Shown piece after piece: positions 34,612-43,993 of a DNA stretch of 64,000 nucleotides. The position numbers and the translations under genes were made by a program. The notes below the pieces were generated by a model. It had not been told where the DNA came from, ran no database searches, and saw only the letters and a list, made by a program, of their open reading frames with translations. Source of the DNA: Spirosoma radiotolerans (GTDB lineage Bacteria > Bacteroidota > Bacteroidia > Cytophagales > Spirosomataceae); assembly GCF_000974425.1 (NCBI RefSeq), contig NZ_CP010429.1, positions 3,782,001-3,846,000 on the forward strand. Reading direction: 5' to 3'. The first letter of the stretch is position 1; the number at the start of each line of letters is the position of its first letter.

Positions 34612-35784
34612 TTATATATACCGCAGCCAGCCAAGCTCGGGGTGAGCTGTTTTGTACTTCCCATACCATTTACAAAGGGGATACAACAAAAGAACCAGAC
34701 CAAGCCATACCAAATAAACTCCGCTCAGTGAGACGCCCGCATTGGCCGGTCGGCCGAAGTTTAGTGGACCCGATGGCAAATCGGCCAGTGAATACCCCTG
34801 AAGCAGACTCATCCCGATCATAGACAAGTGGACCAAATACCAATGCAAGATGTAATAGAACATAGGTACTTTACCATACACGGTGAGCCAGCGAGTGAAC
34901 GCATTATCCTTCCCATCTACAACCGATAAAAACAACAGCATCAGGCCAAGCATCAGCAGCGCATACAAAAGCGAGGGCGGATATTTGGTGACATTGATAA
35001 ACGACAGAGCCGTGAGCAGACCGGTATTCTGGATAGACCAGGGCGCCGGGTCGCCGTACCCATTCAGAAAACGCAACAGGATAAATAAAAGTAAAGCACC
35101 CAAACCAATGCGCAGCAGCAACGGCTTTCGCTGATCAGCCGGACGTTCCATCAATTGACCACTTGCAAACCCAACGAGCATGATCCCCAGCCAGGGAATG
35201 AGCGGATAGCCCGCTAGCATGGCGAAGTGCGGACTGAACGGAAAGAAATCCGTTCTGAATAACAATGCCCACACCAGTTTAGCTGTCGGGTTCGTGAACG
35301 AGGGCACCAATTGCAGGATGTTATGACCAACCATAATGACGAGGCCAATAATGCCCACCCACGTAACGGGTAATTTTGCCAGGAGCGATAAGATAACCAG
35401 ACCGCCACCAATGGCATAAATCACCTGCAACATCAGCGATTGAAAATGAATATCGAACCAGAAGGCGAAGTTCACAACCGTTAGTTCGAGCAGGATCAGA
35501 ACGAGGCCTCTCTTCAGCAGGAATCGGCGGGCCGATTGGTCGTCGCCGTTGGCCACCTGCTGTTTTCTCAACGATAAATAAGCCGACGTACCCGACAAAA
35601 AAACGAACGTAGGGGCACACAAATGTGTGATCCAGCGGGTCATGAAGATAGCCGGTGTTGTGGTCGCTAAATCGGTAGGATTTTGGGTAAGAGCGGACGT
35701 ATGCAGGAGATCCCGAACGTGATCCAGGGCCATAATGACCATGACCAGCCCCCGGGTTATATCAATGGCGGTGACGCGCTTCAT
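34612..35784 (-). CDS. DUF1624/HGSNAT-like acyltransferase membrane protein
   Basis: A 390-residue protein with about ten membrane segments. The start MKRVTAIDITRGLVMVIMALDHVRD and the loop THLCAPTFVFLSGTSAYLS are typical of the DUF1624 family related to heparan-alpha-glucosaminide N-acetyltransferase, whose catalytic His lies in the HxxxD-like ALDHVRD motif. It may transfer acyl groups to cell-envelope glycans, but the substrate is not inferable. The C-terminal part (HWYLVHLSMIG, then a final hydrophobic segment) is intact. Confidence 0.85.
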   Translation of the reverse strand: MKRVTAIDITRGLVMVIMALDHVRDLLHTSALTQNPTDLATTTPAIFMTRWITHLCAPTFVFLSGTSAYLSLRKQQVANGDDQSARRFLLKRGLVLILLELTVVNFAFWFDIHFQSLMLQVIYAIGGGLVILSLLAKLPVTWVGIIGLVIMVGHNILQLVPSFTNPTAKLVWALLFRTDFFPFSPHFAMLAGYPLIPWLGIMLVGFASGQLMERPADQRKPLLLRIGLGALLLFILLRFLNGYGDPAPWSIQNTGLLTALSFINVTKYPPSLLYALLMLGLMLLFLSVVDGKDNAFTRWLTVYGKVPMFYYILHWYLVHLSMIGMSLLQGYSLADLPSGPLNFGRPANAGVSLSGVYLVWLGLVLLLYPLCKWYGKYKTAHPELGWLRYI

Positions 35785-35817
35785 GTAGAGAATAGTAGGC
35801 CTAGAATCAGTCGCTGA

Positions 35818-36717
35818 TTATTTCTTGTATCGGCACTGTGTATTGTCCGCTTTTACGTAGTATGACTTATAATTCAGGGCTTTCGGATTCATACAACCTT
35901 TGAGATTCAGTACCTCTACCTTCCGAAAATCAATTGGGTGACTCTCGGCCTGCAAGGCAATATATCCTTCTCGAAGGGGTGTATTAGCCTGATTGATCCA
36001 ATAGGTCTCGGCATTTGTGCTGAAATGGCCGGCCTTCCAGTCGTGGTCGCCACTGACAAACCCACCACCAACCTGTGGGCGCTGATAGGTCAATACAGTA
36101 TCGCCCTCAATGAGGTGATGGATAATCGAATCGCCCATCACAATCGCTTCGGCCGTTATCCACCGGTCGCCATCATACGTTTTCGAGTCGGAGTCCGTGC
36201 AATGTTCGGTGTGCAGTTCACCATTCATGTACACTTGCGTACCGGGTGTACACAAGTTGCCCGTATGCCGCTCACCCTTACCCAGCCCACCCAGTAACTG
36301 CATTTCTAAAGAAACAGGGAACGTTTGATCAAGCGACAAACTTTCGGCCGATTGCGAATGGAGCATAATGCCACTATTCCGAACATTCCAGGAATCGCCA
36401 CCCGGCGTTTGATTTCCTAAAAATCGATACTGGAACCGCACCCGATAATACGAAAAGGGCTTTTTGTAATAGATATGCCCGTATTTCCCGTCGAAGGTTT
36501 TGTACTGGTCATAGACAACCCGCATGATCCCATTTTCGACCCGAAACGTTTTTTGATAATTGTCGTTAAGCGGTCGTCCGGCGATTTTGATGTCCCAGCC
36601 GGTTAGGTCTTTGCCATTAAAAATAGACACCCACTCTTCCTGACTGGCTGCTTTTTGGGCAAACGATACGCTGGTTATCAATAGAAAAACAAAAAGTATG
36701 TGTAGGAATGATTTCAT
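35818..36717 (-). CDS. secreted DUF1080 (3-keto-disaccharide hydrolase) protein
   Basis: A 299-residue secreted protein: signal peptide (about 1-20, VSFAQ), then a concanavalin-like DUF1080 domain beginning EEWVSIFNGKDLTGWDIKI and including RNSGIMLHSQ and a final GYIALQAESHPIDFRKVEVLNL, all classic for this family. DUF1080 members are linked to hydrolysis of 3-keto-glucosides or to glycan binding. The last 25 residues (CMNPKALNYKSYYVKADNTQC) form a small Cys-containing tail often seen in Bacteroidota secreted proteins. Neighbours a secreted Kelch protein in the same direction. Confidence 0.92.
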   Translation of the reverse strand: MKSFLHILFVFLLITSVSFAQKAASQEEWVSIFNGKDLTGWDIKIAGRPLNDNYQKTFRVENGIMRVVYDQYKTFDGKYGHIYYKKPFSYYRVRFQYRFLGNQTPGGDSWNVRNSGIMLHSQSAESLSLDQTFPVSLEMQLLGGLGKGERHTGNLCTPGTQVYMNGELHTEHCTDSDSKTYDGDRWITAEAIVMGDSIIHHLIEGDTVLTYQRPQVGGGFVSGDHDWKAGHFSTNAETYWINQANTPLREGYIALQAESHPIDFRKVEVLNLKGCMNPKALNYKSYYVKADNTQCRYKK

Positions 36718-36750
36718 GAGCGTGAATCAAAAATGTCTTAGGTTATTTCC

Positions 36751-36794
36751 TGTCATGCTGACGAAGCCGGGCAGTCGGCTTCGTCAGCATGACA
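36751..36794. repeat. 19-bp perfect hairpin, REP-like
   Basis: TGTCATGCTGACGAAGCCG (36751-36769) pairs exactly with CGGCTTCGTCAGCATGACA (36776-36794), loop GGCAGT. It lies between the Kelch and DUF1080 genes (both minus strand). The arm TGTCATGCTGACG matches the half-site of the palindrome at 7323-7348 with one change, suggesting a dispersed repeat family that may also act as a terminator. Confidence 0.75.
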
Positions 36795-36832
36795 AAACTG
36801 CCATTGCGAAGGCTCTATACTGTTACTGCGTG

Positions 36833-37798
36833 CTACTTCATCACTTCAACGGTATTCAGTTCGGGTCCGCCACCATGATTGGCCGAGCCCGCAACAATAT
36901 AGATCTTCCCGTCATGTACAACGGCCTGCGTGCCATGCCGACCTTGTTTTAAGGTCGGCCCGGCGGTCCATTTGTTCGTTTTCGGGTCGAGTGCTTCGGC
37001 CTCGTTATGGGCCAGCAACTGCACCGTTTCGCCACCAATGATCCAGACTTTGCCGCCCTGGGTTACCGCCGTGGCCCCGGCTCGCTGCGTTGGAATGTTT
37101 GAACTGGCAGGCAGCGTTTCCCAACGTCCGGTTTTGAAATCGTATACATCGACCTCAGCAATGGTTGTTTCGAGTACTTTATTAATCCGCGCCGTCGAAT
37201 TGCGACCACCGGCCAGATACAACTTATCGCCAACCATAGCGGCTGTAATGTGATCACGGGTACGGGGGGCGTCGGGTAGCCGCTTCCACGAGTTTGCTTT
37301 GGGGTCATACTCATCGAACCAGGCCACATGGCCATCATAATGCCCATCGGTGATACCACAAGCCAAGTAGATTTTGTTTTTGTAGACCACTACCCCGGCC
37401 GAACCCCGAAGTCGTTCCTTCGGAATTTCAGGACCCGTACGCCATTTGCCTTGTTTAGGACTGTAGATGTAGATGTTCGGCAAGGGCGTTTCGTGCGGGT
37501 ATTTTCCCTGAAAAGCGCAGATAACATACAGCTCTCCATTATACGTAATAGCCTGAAAATGATTCATTTCAACCGGTGGCGTCGGGAGGGTTTGCCACAC
37601 CAGCGTTTTCAGATTCAGCGCTTCTAATGGTTTCATGCCACGCCCACCGACCGCATATAGGCTATCGCCAATTAAGGTAGCTGCATTCTCATGCCGAGTG
37701 GAGCAGGTATTCTGGGTAACGACGGGTTGCCAGGTTTGAGCCTGCCCAGTCAGGCAACTGCCAAGCAGGCAAAGAAGAGGCAAGTAACGTACTTTCAT
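36833..37798 (-). CDS. secreted Kelch-repeat protein
   Basis: A 321-residue protein from ATG 37798, which gives a good signal peptide (MKVRYLPLLCLLGSCLTGQA); an ATG ten codons upstream is less likely. The body has five to six Kelch repeats with the pattern GxLYVxGG...VxxYDPxxxxWxxLPxxP, for example DSLYAVGGRG, NKIYLACGI, DKLYLAGGR, GKVWIIGGE and GKIYIVAGS. It forms a predicted six-bladed beta-propeller in the periplasm or outside the cell. Partner unknown; downstream is the DUF1080 protein. Confidence 0.92.
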   Translation of the reverse strand: MKVRYLPLLCLLGSCLTGQAQTWQPVVTQNTCSTRHENAATLIGDSLYAVGGRGMKPLEALNLKTLVWQTLPTPPVEMNHFQAITYNGELYVICAFQGKYPHETPLPNIYIYSPKQGKWRTGPEIPKERLRGSAGVVVYKNKIYLACGITDGHYDGHVAWFDEYDPKANSWKRLPDAPRTRDHITAAMVGDKLYLAGGRNSTARINKVLETTIAEVDVYDFKTGRWETLPASSNIPTQRAGATAVTQGGKVWIIGGETVQLLAHNEAEALDPKTNKWTAGPTLKQGRHGTQAVVHDGKIYIVAGSANHGGGPELNTVEVMK

Positions 37799-37939
37799 AA
37801 ACAGGAATAGGGAGAAGAAATAGGACAAATTAATAAATCATAATTTAACTGGATACTACTCTAATTAATCGCCGTTTTCCCAAACCATTTATTATACTGC
37901 CTGTTGGGTTGATTCTATAGTTAATCTATCAATCTTGTT

Positions 37940-39598
37940 ATGGAAACGAATCAAAACGAACACACGCCCGGACCTGACTCCAAAGCGGCAGAATTCGGGG
38001 CCACCGGACTACAGCCACAAGACCAGCCCATTGACCAAACCTTAACCACCCGGCAGGGTCATCCCTTAACCAACAATCAGAACATTCGCACGGTAGGCAA
38101 CCGGGGACCGGCCACGCTGGAAAACTACGCCTTTCTCGAAAAGATCAGCCATTTTGATCGGGAGCGCATTCCAGAGCGTGTTGTGCACGCCCGTGGTGCC
38201 GGGGCGCATGGCGTTTTTGAAGCCTACGGAACCGTGGGCGATGAACCCATTACCAAATACACCCGCGCCAAATTGTTCCAGCAAAAGGGGAAGCAAACAC
38301 CCGTTTTTGTGCGTTTCTCCTCCGTTATTCACGGTGGACACTCGCCCGAAACCCTGCGCGATCCCCGTGGCTTTGCCGTGAAGTTCTACACAGAAGATGG
38401 CAACTGGGATCTGGTGGGCAACAACCTGAAAGTGTTTTTTATCCGCGATGCCATGAAATTTCCGGATCTGGTACACGCCTTTAAACCAGATCCTATTACG
38501 AATCGGCAGGACGGCCAGCGTATCTTTGATTTTATCAGTAATACGCCCGATGCCATGCACATGATTACGTTCTTGTTCTCGCCCTGGGGCATTCCGGCTA
38601 ACTACCGCCTGATGCAGGGTTCGGGTGTGAATACCTACAAATGGGTGAATCAGGCGGGTGAAGGCGTCCTTGTCAAATACCATTGGGAACCTGTTCAGGG
38701 CATCAAAAACCTGACGCAGGAAGAAGCCGAGCAGATTCAGGCGAAGAACTTCAACCATGCCACCCAGGATTTATTCGATGCCATCGAAAGTGGCAACTTT
38801 CCGAAATGGGAATTGTGCGTACAGATCATGAGCGATGGTGAGCACCCCGAGCTGGATTTTGATCCACTCGACGATACCAAAATCTGGCCAACCGACCAGT
38901 TTCCCTTCCTGCCAGTGGGCATGATGACCCTGAACAAAAACCCGGAGAACTATTTCCACGAAGTAGAACAGGTAGCGTTCGGAACGGGGGTTCTGGTAGA
39001 TGGCCTGGAATTCTCCGACGATAAAATGTTGCAGGGCCGGACGTTCTCCTACTCCGACACACAGCGTTACCGCGTGGGTACCAACTACCTGCAACTGCCC
39101 ATCAATGCACCCAGAAAGCACGTGGCCACCAACCAGCGTGATGGCCAGATGGCCTACCACGTGGATACCGCACCGGGGCAAAACAAGCACGTTAACTACG
39201 AACCGTCGTCGCTTAATGGCCTGAAACAACCCGCTGCAACGGCCCCCGATCATATGCCGCAGGTATCGGGCAGGCTCATCCGACAGCCCATTGACCGGAC
39301 CAACAACTTCAAGCAGGCTGGCGAACGGTATCGCCTGTTTGAGGATTGGGAACGTGATGATCTGATCAATAATTTGGTCAATACGCTCCAGCCAGTCGAA
39401 AAGCACATTCAGGACAAGATGATTGAGCTGTTCACCCAGTGCGACGAAGACTATGGTCGGCGCGTGCGGGAAGGCTTGCAAAACGCCAACCCGAACGGGC
39501 AGGAAGCGCTTGGTCAGGGCAGGCCTATTGGCGCAGCACACACGAATGAAGCGGTCAAAGAAGCAGAAGAAATTGCTCATTCAGCCCAGCCCTACTAG
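37940..39598 (+). CDS. catalase (haem-type, small subunit clade)
   Basis: A 552-residue monofunctional haem catalase that breaks down hydrogen peroxide. Seen: active-site His in [13 protein letters not shown], the [26 protein letters not shown] segment with catalytic Asn in LVGNN, and the proximal haem ligand region [17 protein letters not shown] with the Tyr ligand. The IHGGH form resembles KatA/KatX-type clade sequences; I leave the symbol blank because the clade cannot be fixed by eye. A 45-residue polar N-terminal arm precedes the core. A bidirectional hairpin follows the stop. Confidence 0.96.
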   Translation: METNQNEHTPGPDSKAAEFGATGLQPQDQPIDQTLTTRQGHPLTNNQNIRTVGNRGPATLENYAFLEKISHFDRERIPERVVHARGAGAHGVFEAYGTVGDEPITKYTRAKLFQQKGKQTPVFVRFSSVIHGGHSPETLRDPRGFAVKFYTEDGNWDLVGNNLKVFFIRDAMKFPDLVHAFKPDPITNRQDGQRIFDFISNTPDAMHMITFLFSPWGIPANYRLMQGSGVNTYKWVNQAGEGVLVKYHWEPVQGIKNLTQEEAEQIQAKNFNHATQDLFDAIESGNFPKWELCVQIMSDGEHPELDFDPLDDTKIWPTDQFPFLPVGMMTLNKNPENYFHEVEQVAFGTGVLVDGLEFSDDKMLQGRTFSYSDTQRYRVGTNYLQLPINAPRKHVATNQRDGQMAYHVDTAPGQNKHVNYEPSSLNGLKQPAATAPDHMPQVSGRLIRQPIDRTNNFKQAGERYRLFEDWERDDLINNLVNTLQPVEKHIQDKMIELFTQCDEDYGRRVREGLQNANPNGQEALGQGRPIGAAHTNEAVKEAEEIAHSAQPY

Positions 39599-39623
39599 AA
39601 GCCTGGTTGTCTGTCAATAGTAT

Positions 39624-39670
39624 ACCCACGGTCATCAGCCTACCCTATGTTCGGGCTGAAGGCCGTGGGT
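39624..39670. terminator. bidirectional hairpin between catalase and lrp-type gene
   Basis: ACCCACGGTCATCAGCC (39624-39640) pairs with GGCTGAAGGCCGTGGGT (39654-39670), 17 bp with two mismatches. It lies between two convergent genes and can end transcription from both. Confidence 0.7.
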
Positions 39671-39688
39671 AAATTACTTAAAACCAGC

Positions 39689-40153
39689 TTATTCAATAGG
39701 AATGACGGTGGAATTTTTCACATCGGCCATGACAAAAAAACTACTGATATGCAGGGTGCCCGGAATAACGGACAGCTGCTCCTGATAAAAATAATTGTAG
39801 GTTTCCATATCGCGGCTAACGATTTTGATCAGGTAATCGAACGTCCCCGACACGCGGTTACACTCCAGAACATCGGGCAGCACCCGAACAGCCGTTTCAA
39901 AATCGGCGAAGGCGTCGCGGGTTTGTCGATCGAGGGTTACCTGGCAGAAAACGATCAATAAATTCCCCAGTTTTTTCTTATCTAAAATTGTCACATAGCG
40001 ATCAATGACCCCTTCCCGTTCGAGTCGTTTGATGCGCTCATGAACCGGCGTTTTCGAGAGATTGATCTGCTGCCCAATCTCCTGTATCGTCAGTCGGGCA
40101 TTCTGTTGCAACAAGGTCAGGATCCGGCGATCCGTTTTATCTAAACCTTCCAT
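39689..40153 (-). CDS. Lrp/AsnC family transcriptional regulator
   Basis: A 154-residue Lrp/AsnC regulator. N-terminal HTH: LDKTDRRILTLLQQNARLTIQEIGQQINLSKTPVHERIKRLEREGVI, followed by a RAM/AsnC ligand domain (VTLDRQTRDAFADFE, GTFDYLIKIVSRD). It is divergent from alanine dehydrogenase across a 175-bp spacer that contains AT-rich palindromes, so it most likely senses an amino acid such as alanine and controls ald. Target assignment is contextual. Confidence 0.93.
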   Translation of the reverse strand: MEGLDKTDRRILTLLQQNARLTIQEIGQQINLSKTPVHERIKRLEREGVIDRYVTILDKKKLGNLLIVFCQVTLDRQTRDAFADFETAVRVLPDVLECNRVSGTFDYLIKIVSRDMETYNYFYQEQLSVIPGTLHISSFFVMADVKNSTVIPIE

Positions 40154-40188
40154 AGCGGCATTTTTACGGCTTTAGCTATTTTATTTGG

Positions 40189-40230
40189 CTATATATAGAT
40201 TTTTTTTCTTTAAGATGAGCACTAGCTAGT
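40189..40230. promoter_or_regulatory. AT-rich palindromes in lrp-ald control region
   Basis: CTATATATAG (40189-40198) and ACTAGCTAGT (40221-40230) are perfect 10-bp palindromes in the divergent spacer, about 32 bp apart. Lrp-type regulators bind AT-rich dyads in phased arrays, so these are candidate operators. Confidence 0.35.
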
Positions 40231-40279
40231 ACTTTATCCTAAAAAAGAAGTTTCTATTAGAAAACAAATATAGCGCCTT

Positions 40280-40287
40280 TACCTTTG
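40280..40287 (+). promoter_or_regulatory. -7 promoter element of alanine dehydrogenase gene
   Basis: TACCTTTG matches TAnnTTTG exactly, 42 bp upstream of the ald start codon. Confidence 0.65.
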
Positions 40288-40328
40288 TGATAAGGAATTA
40301 AACAACCCCCCAATCGTACTTATTCGTC

Positions 40329-41459
40329 ATGGTTATTGGTGTTCCAAAAGAAATAAAAAACAATGAGAACCGCGTGGCGCTGACGCCCGCTGGTGTAACC
40401 GAATTACGGAAGCATGGCCATACGGTTTATGTACAGGTAAATGCCGGTGAAGGCAGTGGGTTTGAGGATGAGGAATACATTACGGCTGGAGCGATTATGC
40501 TCCCGACCATCGAAGACGTTTATGGCATCGCCGAGATGATCATGAAGGTTAAAGAGCCGATTGCCGCGGAATATGATCTGATCAAACAAGACCAGTTGTT
40601 ATTTACCTATTTCCATTTTGCCTCGTCGGAAGAGCTAACTCAGGCTATGCTGGCAAAAAAGGCGGTCTGCTTAGCCTACGAAACCGTGGAGCGACCTGAC
40701 CGCAGTTTGCCGCTGCTAGTTCCCATGTCGGAAGTAGCGGGCCGGATGGCTGTTCAGGAAGGCGCGAAATATTTAGAGAAACCACTGAAAGGCCGGGGTA
40801 TTCTACTCGGGGGCGTGCCGGGCGTAAAACCAGCCAATGTACTTATTCTTGGTGGCGGTATTGTGGGAACTCAGGCGGCTAAAATGGCCGCCGGTCTGGG
40901 TGCCCACGTGACGATCATGGATGTTAGCCTGGCCCGGTTGCGTTATCTGTCGGACATAATGCCGCCAAACGTGCAAACAATGATGTCGAACGAATACAAC
41001 ATTCGGGAGATGATCAAAGTCTGTGATCTCATCATTGGTGCCGTGCTGATTCCTGGTGCCAAAGCTCCCCACCTCATTACGCGGGAGATGTTGAAACAGA
41101 TGCGGCCGGGTACCGTATTGGTAGACGTAGCGGTTGATCAGGGCGGTTGCATCGAAACATGCAGCCCTACCACGCACGAAAATCCAACATTTATTATTGA
41201 CGGGGTTGTTCATTACTGCGTCGCCAATATGCCGGGTGCTGTTCCCTATACGAGTACGCTTGCGCTGACCAATGCTACCTTGCCCTATGCATTGCAATTA
41301 GCCAATAAAGGCTGGCAACAGGCTTGTCTCGACAACCAAGATCTTAAAATGGGACTGAATGTTGTGGATGGCAAAGTGGTATACAACGGAGTTGCCGAAG
41401 CATTTAATCTGCCCCTGACCGACGTGAGCACGCTGCTGACGACCGAAGAAATGGCTTAA
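40329..41459 (+). CDS. ald: alanine dehydrogenase
   Basis: A 376-residue NAD-dependent alanine dehydrogenase that interconverts alanine and pyruvate plus ammonia. The N-terminal domain opens VIGVPKEIKNNENRVALTPAGV with the substrate Arg; then MIMKVKEP, LFTYFHFA, the Rossmann motif LILGGGIVGTQAAKMAAGLGAHVTIMDV and VAVDQGGCIET. Length is close to the family's 370. It is driven by a clear TAnnTTTG promoter and probably controlled by the divergent Lrp regulator. Terminator at 41487. Confidence 0.97.
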   Translation: MVIGVPKEIKNNENRVALTPAGVTELRKHGHTVYVQVNAGEGSGFEDEEYITAGAIMLPTIEDVYGIAEMIMKVKEPIAAEYDLIKQDQLLFTYFHFASSEELTQAMLAKKAVCLAYETVERPDRSLPLLVPMSEVAGRMAVQEGAKYLEKPLKGRGILLGGVPGVKPANVLILGGGIVGTQAAKMAAGLGAHVTIMDVSLARLRYLSDIMPPNVQTMMSNEYNIREMIKVCDLIIGAVLIPGAKAPHLITREMLKQMRPGTVLVDVAVDQGGCIETCSPTTHENPTFIIDGVVHYCVANMPGAVPYTSTLALTNATLPYALQLANKGWQQACLDNQDLKMGLNVVDGKVVYNGVAEAFNLPLTDVSTLLTTEEMA

Positions 41460-41486
41460 AATATTACTTATTCATCGACAGACGCA

Positions 41487-41517
41487 GGTCGTACTCGCAA
41501 GAGTGCGGCCTTTTTTT
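41487..41517 (+). terminator. intrinsic terminator of ald
   Basis: GGTCGTACTC (41487-41496) pairs with GAGTGCGGCC (41501-41510) using two G-T pairs, loop GCAA, followed by seven T. Confidence 0.85.
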
Positions 41518-41548
41518 GTAATTTAACCAGCAACTTAAGACTTCTCAG

Positions 41549-42031
41549 ATGAATACAACACCAAAAGCAGTTGTACCGACTTTATACGAGTGGGCCGGAG
41601 GTATGGAAAAGTTTGAAGCCTGGACCGACTTGTTTTATCAGCGGGTTAAGGAAGACGCGGTACTAGCCCCCGTCTTTGCGGGTATGTCTGCCGACCATGC
41701 CCGCCATGTGGCTCATTTTATTGCCGAGGTCTTCCACGGTCCGGCTAAGTATAGTACGGAGGAAGGAAGTCATTACGAAATGATTCATCACCATTTGGGA
41801 AAGCACCTCACAGAAGGCCAGCGGCAGCGCTGGATTGGCTTAATCCTCGACACAGCCGATGTAATAGGGCTACCCGACGATCCGGAGTTTCGGTCGGCCC
41901 TGGTTGGTTATCTGGAATGGGGCTCCCGATTAGCGGTTATCAACTCCAAAGCAGGTGTGGTCAGCGAACAGGTAGACGCGACAATGCCAAGCTGGGGCTG
42001 GGGCGAAACAGGAGGCCCCTACATTCCTTAA
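41549..42031 (+). CDS. group II truncated haemoglobin
   Basis: A 160-residue globin of the truncated haemoglobin group II type. Seen: LYEWAGGMEKFEAWTDLFYQRV (B/E helices), MSADHARHVAHFIAEVFHGP, the region HYEMIHHHLGKHLTEGQRQRWI with the proximal His, and the C-terminal WGWGETGGPY, usual in this group. It may bind oxygen or nitric oxide and act in redox or NO stress. Stands alone after ald and converges on the gene at 42037 with a 5-bp gap. Confidence 0.92.
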   Translation: MNTTPKAVVPTLYEWAGGMEKFEAWTDLFYQRVKEDAVLAPVFAGMSADHARHVAHFIAEVFHGPAKYSTEEGSHYEMIHHHLGKHLTEGQRQRWIGLILDTADVIGLPDDPEFRSALVGYLEWGSRLAVINSKAGVVSEQVDATMPSWGWGETGGPYIP

Positions 42032-42036
42032 CTGCT

Positions 42037-42324
42037 TCATAAAAACTGTGTCACCAGCACACGCCACTCGTCTTCCAGGGAACCCTCAAAAAAGGGAGCA
42101 CCGGCCCGCCGATACCAGTAATTGGCGTTAAACCGATCACCTTCTTTTCGATGCAGATACGCGTGCAGCCGATCATAGCGCGGCTCTCCCTCCCGGCTTT
42201 GCGCAATGTTATGCGCTTGTTCCCACTTTTCATTGGCATCGTACCAAAGTCCTTTCAACACGGGATGCAGGTCGGTAGGGGGCTCGCTTTGGCTAAGAGA
42301 TTCAGTAAATTGATCCAGCGTCAT
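42037..42324 (-). CDS. conserved small protein of unknown function
   Basis: A 95-residue protein with a pattern I have seen in many bacteria: LKGLWYDANEKWEQAHNIAQ, then HAYLHRKEGDRFNANYWYRRAG. It is helical, with conserved Trp, His and Tyr residues. No established activity. It overlaps the start of the upstream DUF2079 gene by four bases (ATGA), so the two are co-translated. Confidence 0.8.
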   Translation of the reverse strand: MTLDQFTESLSQSEPPTDLHPVLKGLWYDANEKWEQAHNIAQSREGEPRYDRLHAYLHRKEGDRFNANYWYRRAGAPFFEGSLEDEWRVLVTQFL

Positions 42325-43856
42325 TTTAAAGCGGTTTGTTTTGATAAGGAAGCCATTACATACGGTTCATAAGCTGGTGTAACGAAAATAGTATACTCCT
42401 TTAACTGTATAGCCCGGTACGGGTGTTTCATTACTCGGGGCAGATGTTCGCCAAGATGCTGAAAATCTTTTTTAGGGATGATCGCCAAGTCAGCGTCCTC
42501 CCACTGATTTTCGGTTGGCCAGATGTTGTAATGCTGGTAAAAAAACGGAATCAGGAAATCGAAGATGAACACATTGGAGTGCGCCGGCAGGGTTTGGCCT
42601 AGTTTACGAATAATAGCCACATCAGACTCGGGTAGCATCGGCTCCTTGACCGGGTCGTATCGATGTTTCACTAAATTTCGAAGCATCGTAACCCATTGAT
42701 AATCCGGCCGCCCATATTGAACAATGGGAAATTGGGTGATCAGAAGCAGCAAGCCGGCCAGCATTGGTTTCCAGGTAACTGCTGATTTGCCAGCGCCGAA
42801 CAGAACCCAAACGAGCACGCAATAGGTTACGGAGAAGGTATAGACAAGTACAAACCGAGGAGGCCAGGTTAGCGAAACCAGGTCAAAATAAGGGTTTGTG
42901 CCATAATACGTTGCCCCCTGCACCCAGTTTGACGCCAGCAAGGCGGCCTGCGCTACGGCATACACCAAGAGAATACTCCCCGTCTGTCGCCAGTTGACCT
43001 GATATAACCCAAACAGCAACGCGCCAAAGGAGGGTAACAACAAGGCCACTGTTTGCATAAACAATAACCCATTTTTGCGAAGAAAGACCGGTTCATGCAA
43101 CCCTTTCTGAATCGCCATAAGAGCCTGTTGCAAGCGGGGTTCGGGTTCGGCTGCGTGATTTTTGTAGGATAGAAAAGCCATCCCTGCTATAAATAGAACA
43201 GCCCAACTCACCAGCGCAAACCAGAACCTTGGCTGCGTCAGTATGCCAAAGATGTTTCGCTGGCGATCGGTAGCGAGGTATTGAATGCTCAGAAACGCCA
43301 GATGAATGGCTCCGGCCAGCAAAGCTCCGTCTTCTTTAACAAGGACAATCAGTAAAGCCGTGAGTAGGAACCAGGCGGGCCGGTTTGCCTGCAAAGCCAG
43401 AATGAAGAGAATGGAAAGCGGGAAATACGTCAACTCGGGATGCCAGCCAATGCCCGGATGATCGTTGAACCAAAACCAAACGGGTCCTACCAGCAAAACG
43501 AATAACATAAACCATAGGACCCAATTCGCCATTCGGCCACTAAGCTGGCGTATCAGTAAGCCATAGCTCAACAGTGAGAGTCCTGCCTGAATCATAAACA
43601 CCGCATATGGACCAGCTACATAAATGAGCGGCCCCCAAAGCAACATGGCGTAGTTGTTATGAATACGGTCGTCGTACCCCCATATGTTTTCGTACAGTAA
43701 TGGTCGACCATTCATCCAGCTGCATGATGCCTGCAAAAAGATGTACATGTCGTTGAAGGTGTAGTACAACCCCTGAAACCGAATGATCTTGAACCCGAAA
43801 AATAGAAGTAAAATCAGGCTACTGACAGCAGCCGGAGCAATCCACTTTGTTCTCAT
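42321..43856 (-). CDS. DUF2079-like polytopic membrane protein
   Basis: A 511-residue membrane protein with about nine to ten hydrophobic segments. It begins with a TM helix (residues 6-24), a DMYIFLQASCSWMNG loop with an acidic residue after TM1, then alternating membrane helices, and a soluble C-terminal part (about 385-511). This fits the DUF2079 family, distantly like GT-C glycosyltransferases; the D in the first loop would match the GT-C catalytic position. Substrate unknown. Translationally coupled to the small gene downstream. Confidence 0.8.
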   Translation of the reverse strand: MRTKWIAPAAVSSLILLLFFGFKIIRFQGLYYTFNDMYIFLQASCSWMNGRPLLYENIWGYDDRIHNNYAMLLWGPLIYVAGPYAVFMIQAGLSLLSYGLLIRQLSGRMANWVLWFMLFVLLVGPVWFWFNDHPGIGWHPELTYFPLSILFILALQANRPAWFLLTALLIVLVKEDGALLAGAIHLAFLSIQYLATDRQRNIFGILTQPRFWFALVSWAVLFIAGMAFLSYKNHAAEPEPRLQQALMAIQKGLHEPVFLRKNGLLFMQTVALLLPSFGALLFGLYQVNWRQTGSILLVYAVAQAALLASNWVQGATYYGTNPYFDLVSLTWPPRFVLVYTFSVTYCVLVWVLFGAGKSAVTWKPMLAGLLLLITQFPIVQYGRPDYQWVTMLRNLVKHRYDPVKEPMLPESDVAIIRKLGQTLPAHSNVFIFDFLIPFFYQHYNIWPTENQWEDADLAIIPKKDFQHLGEHLPRVMKHPYRAIQLKEYTIFVTPAYEPYVMASLSKQTALK

Positions 43857-43993
43857 ACATAAACCAGTAACCCATCACCAGGCAGTGCGTGACAGGCCCC
43901 TATCGTGAAGCAAACTTACGGAATTACGTTTGGCAAACGTCTTCCCAACCGATCAATTTAGTGATTTGCCCATCCAGCGATCGTAAGAAACCC

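Noticed and set aside
38771..39580. 269-codon frame antisense to catalase, and a 230-codon one at 38066-38758
   Set aside because: Both are opposite an unambiguous catalase gene and show no motif or signal.
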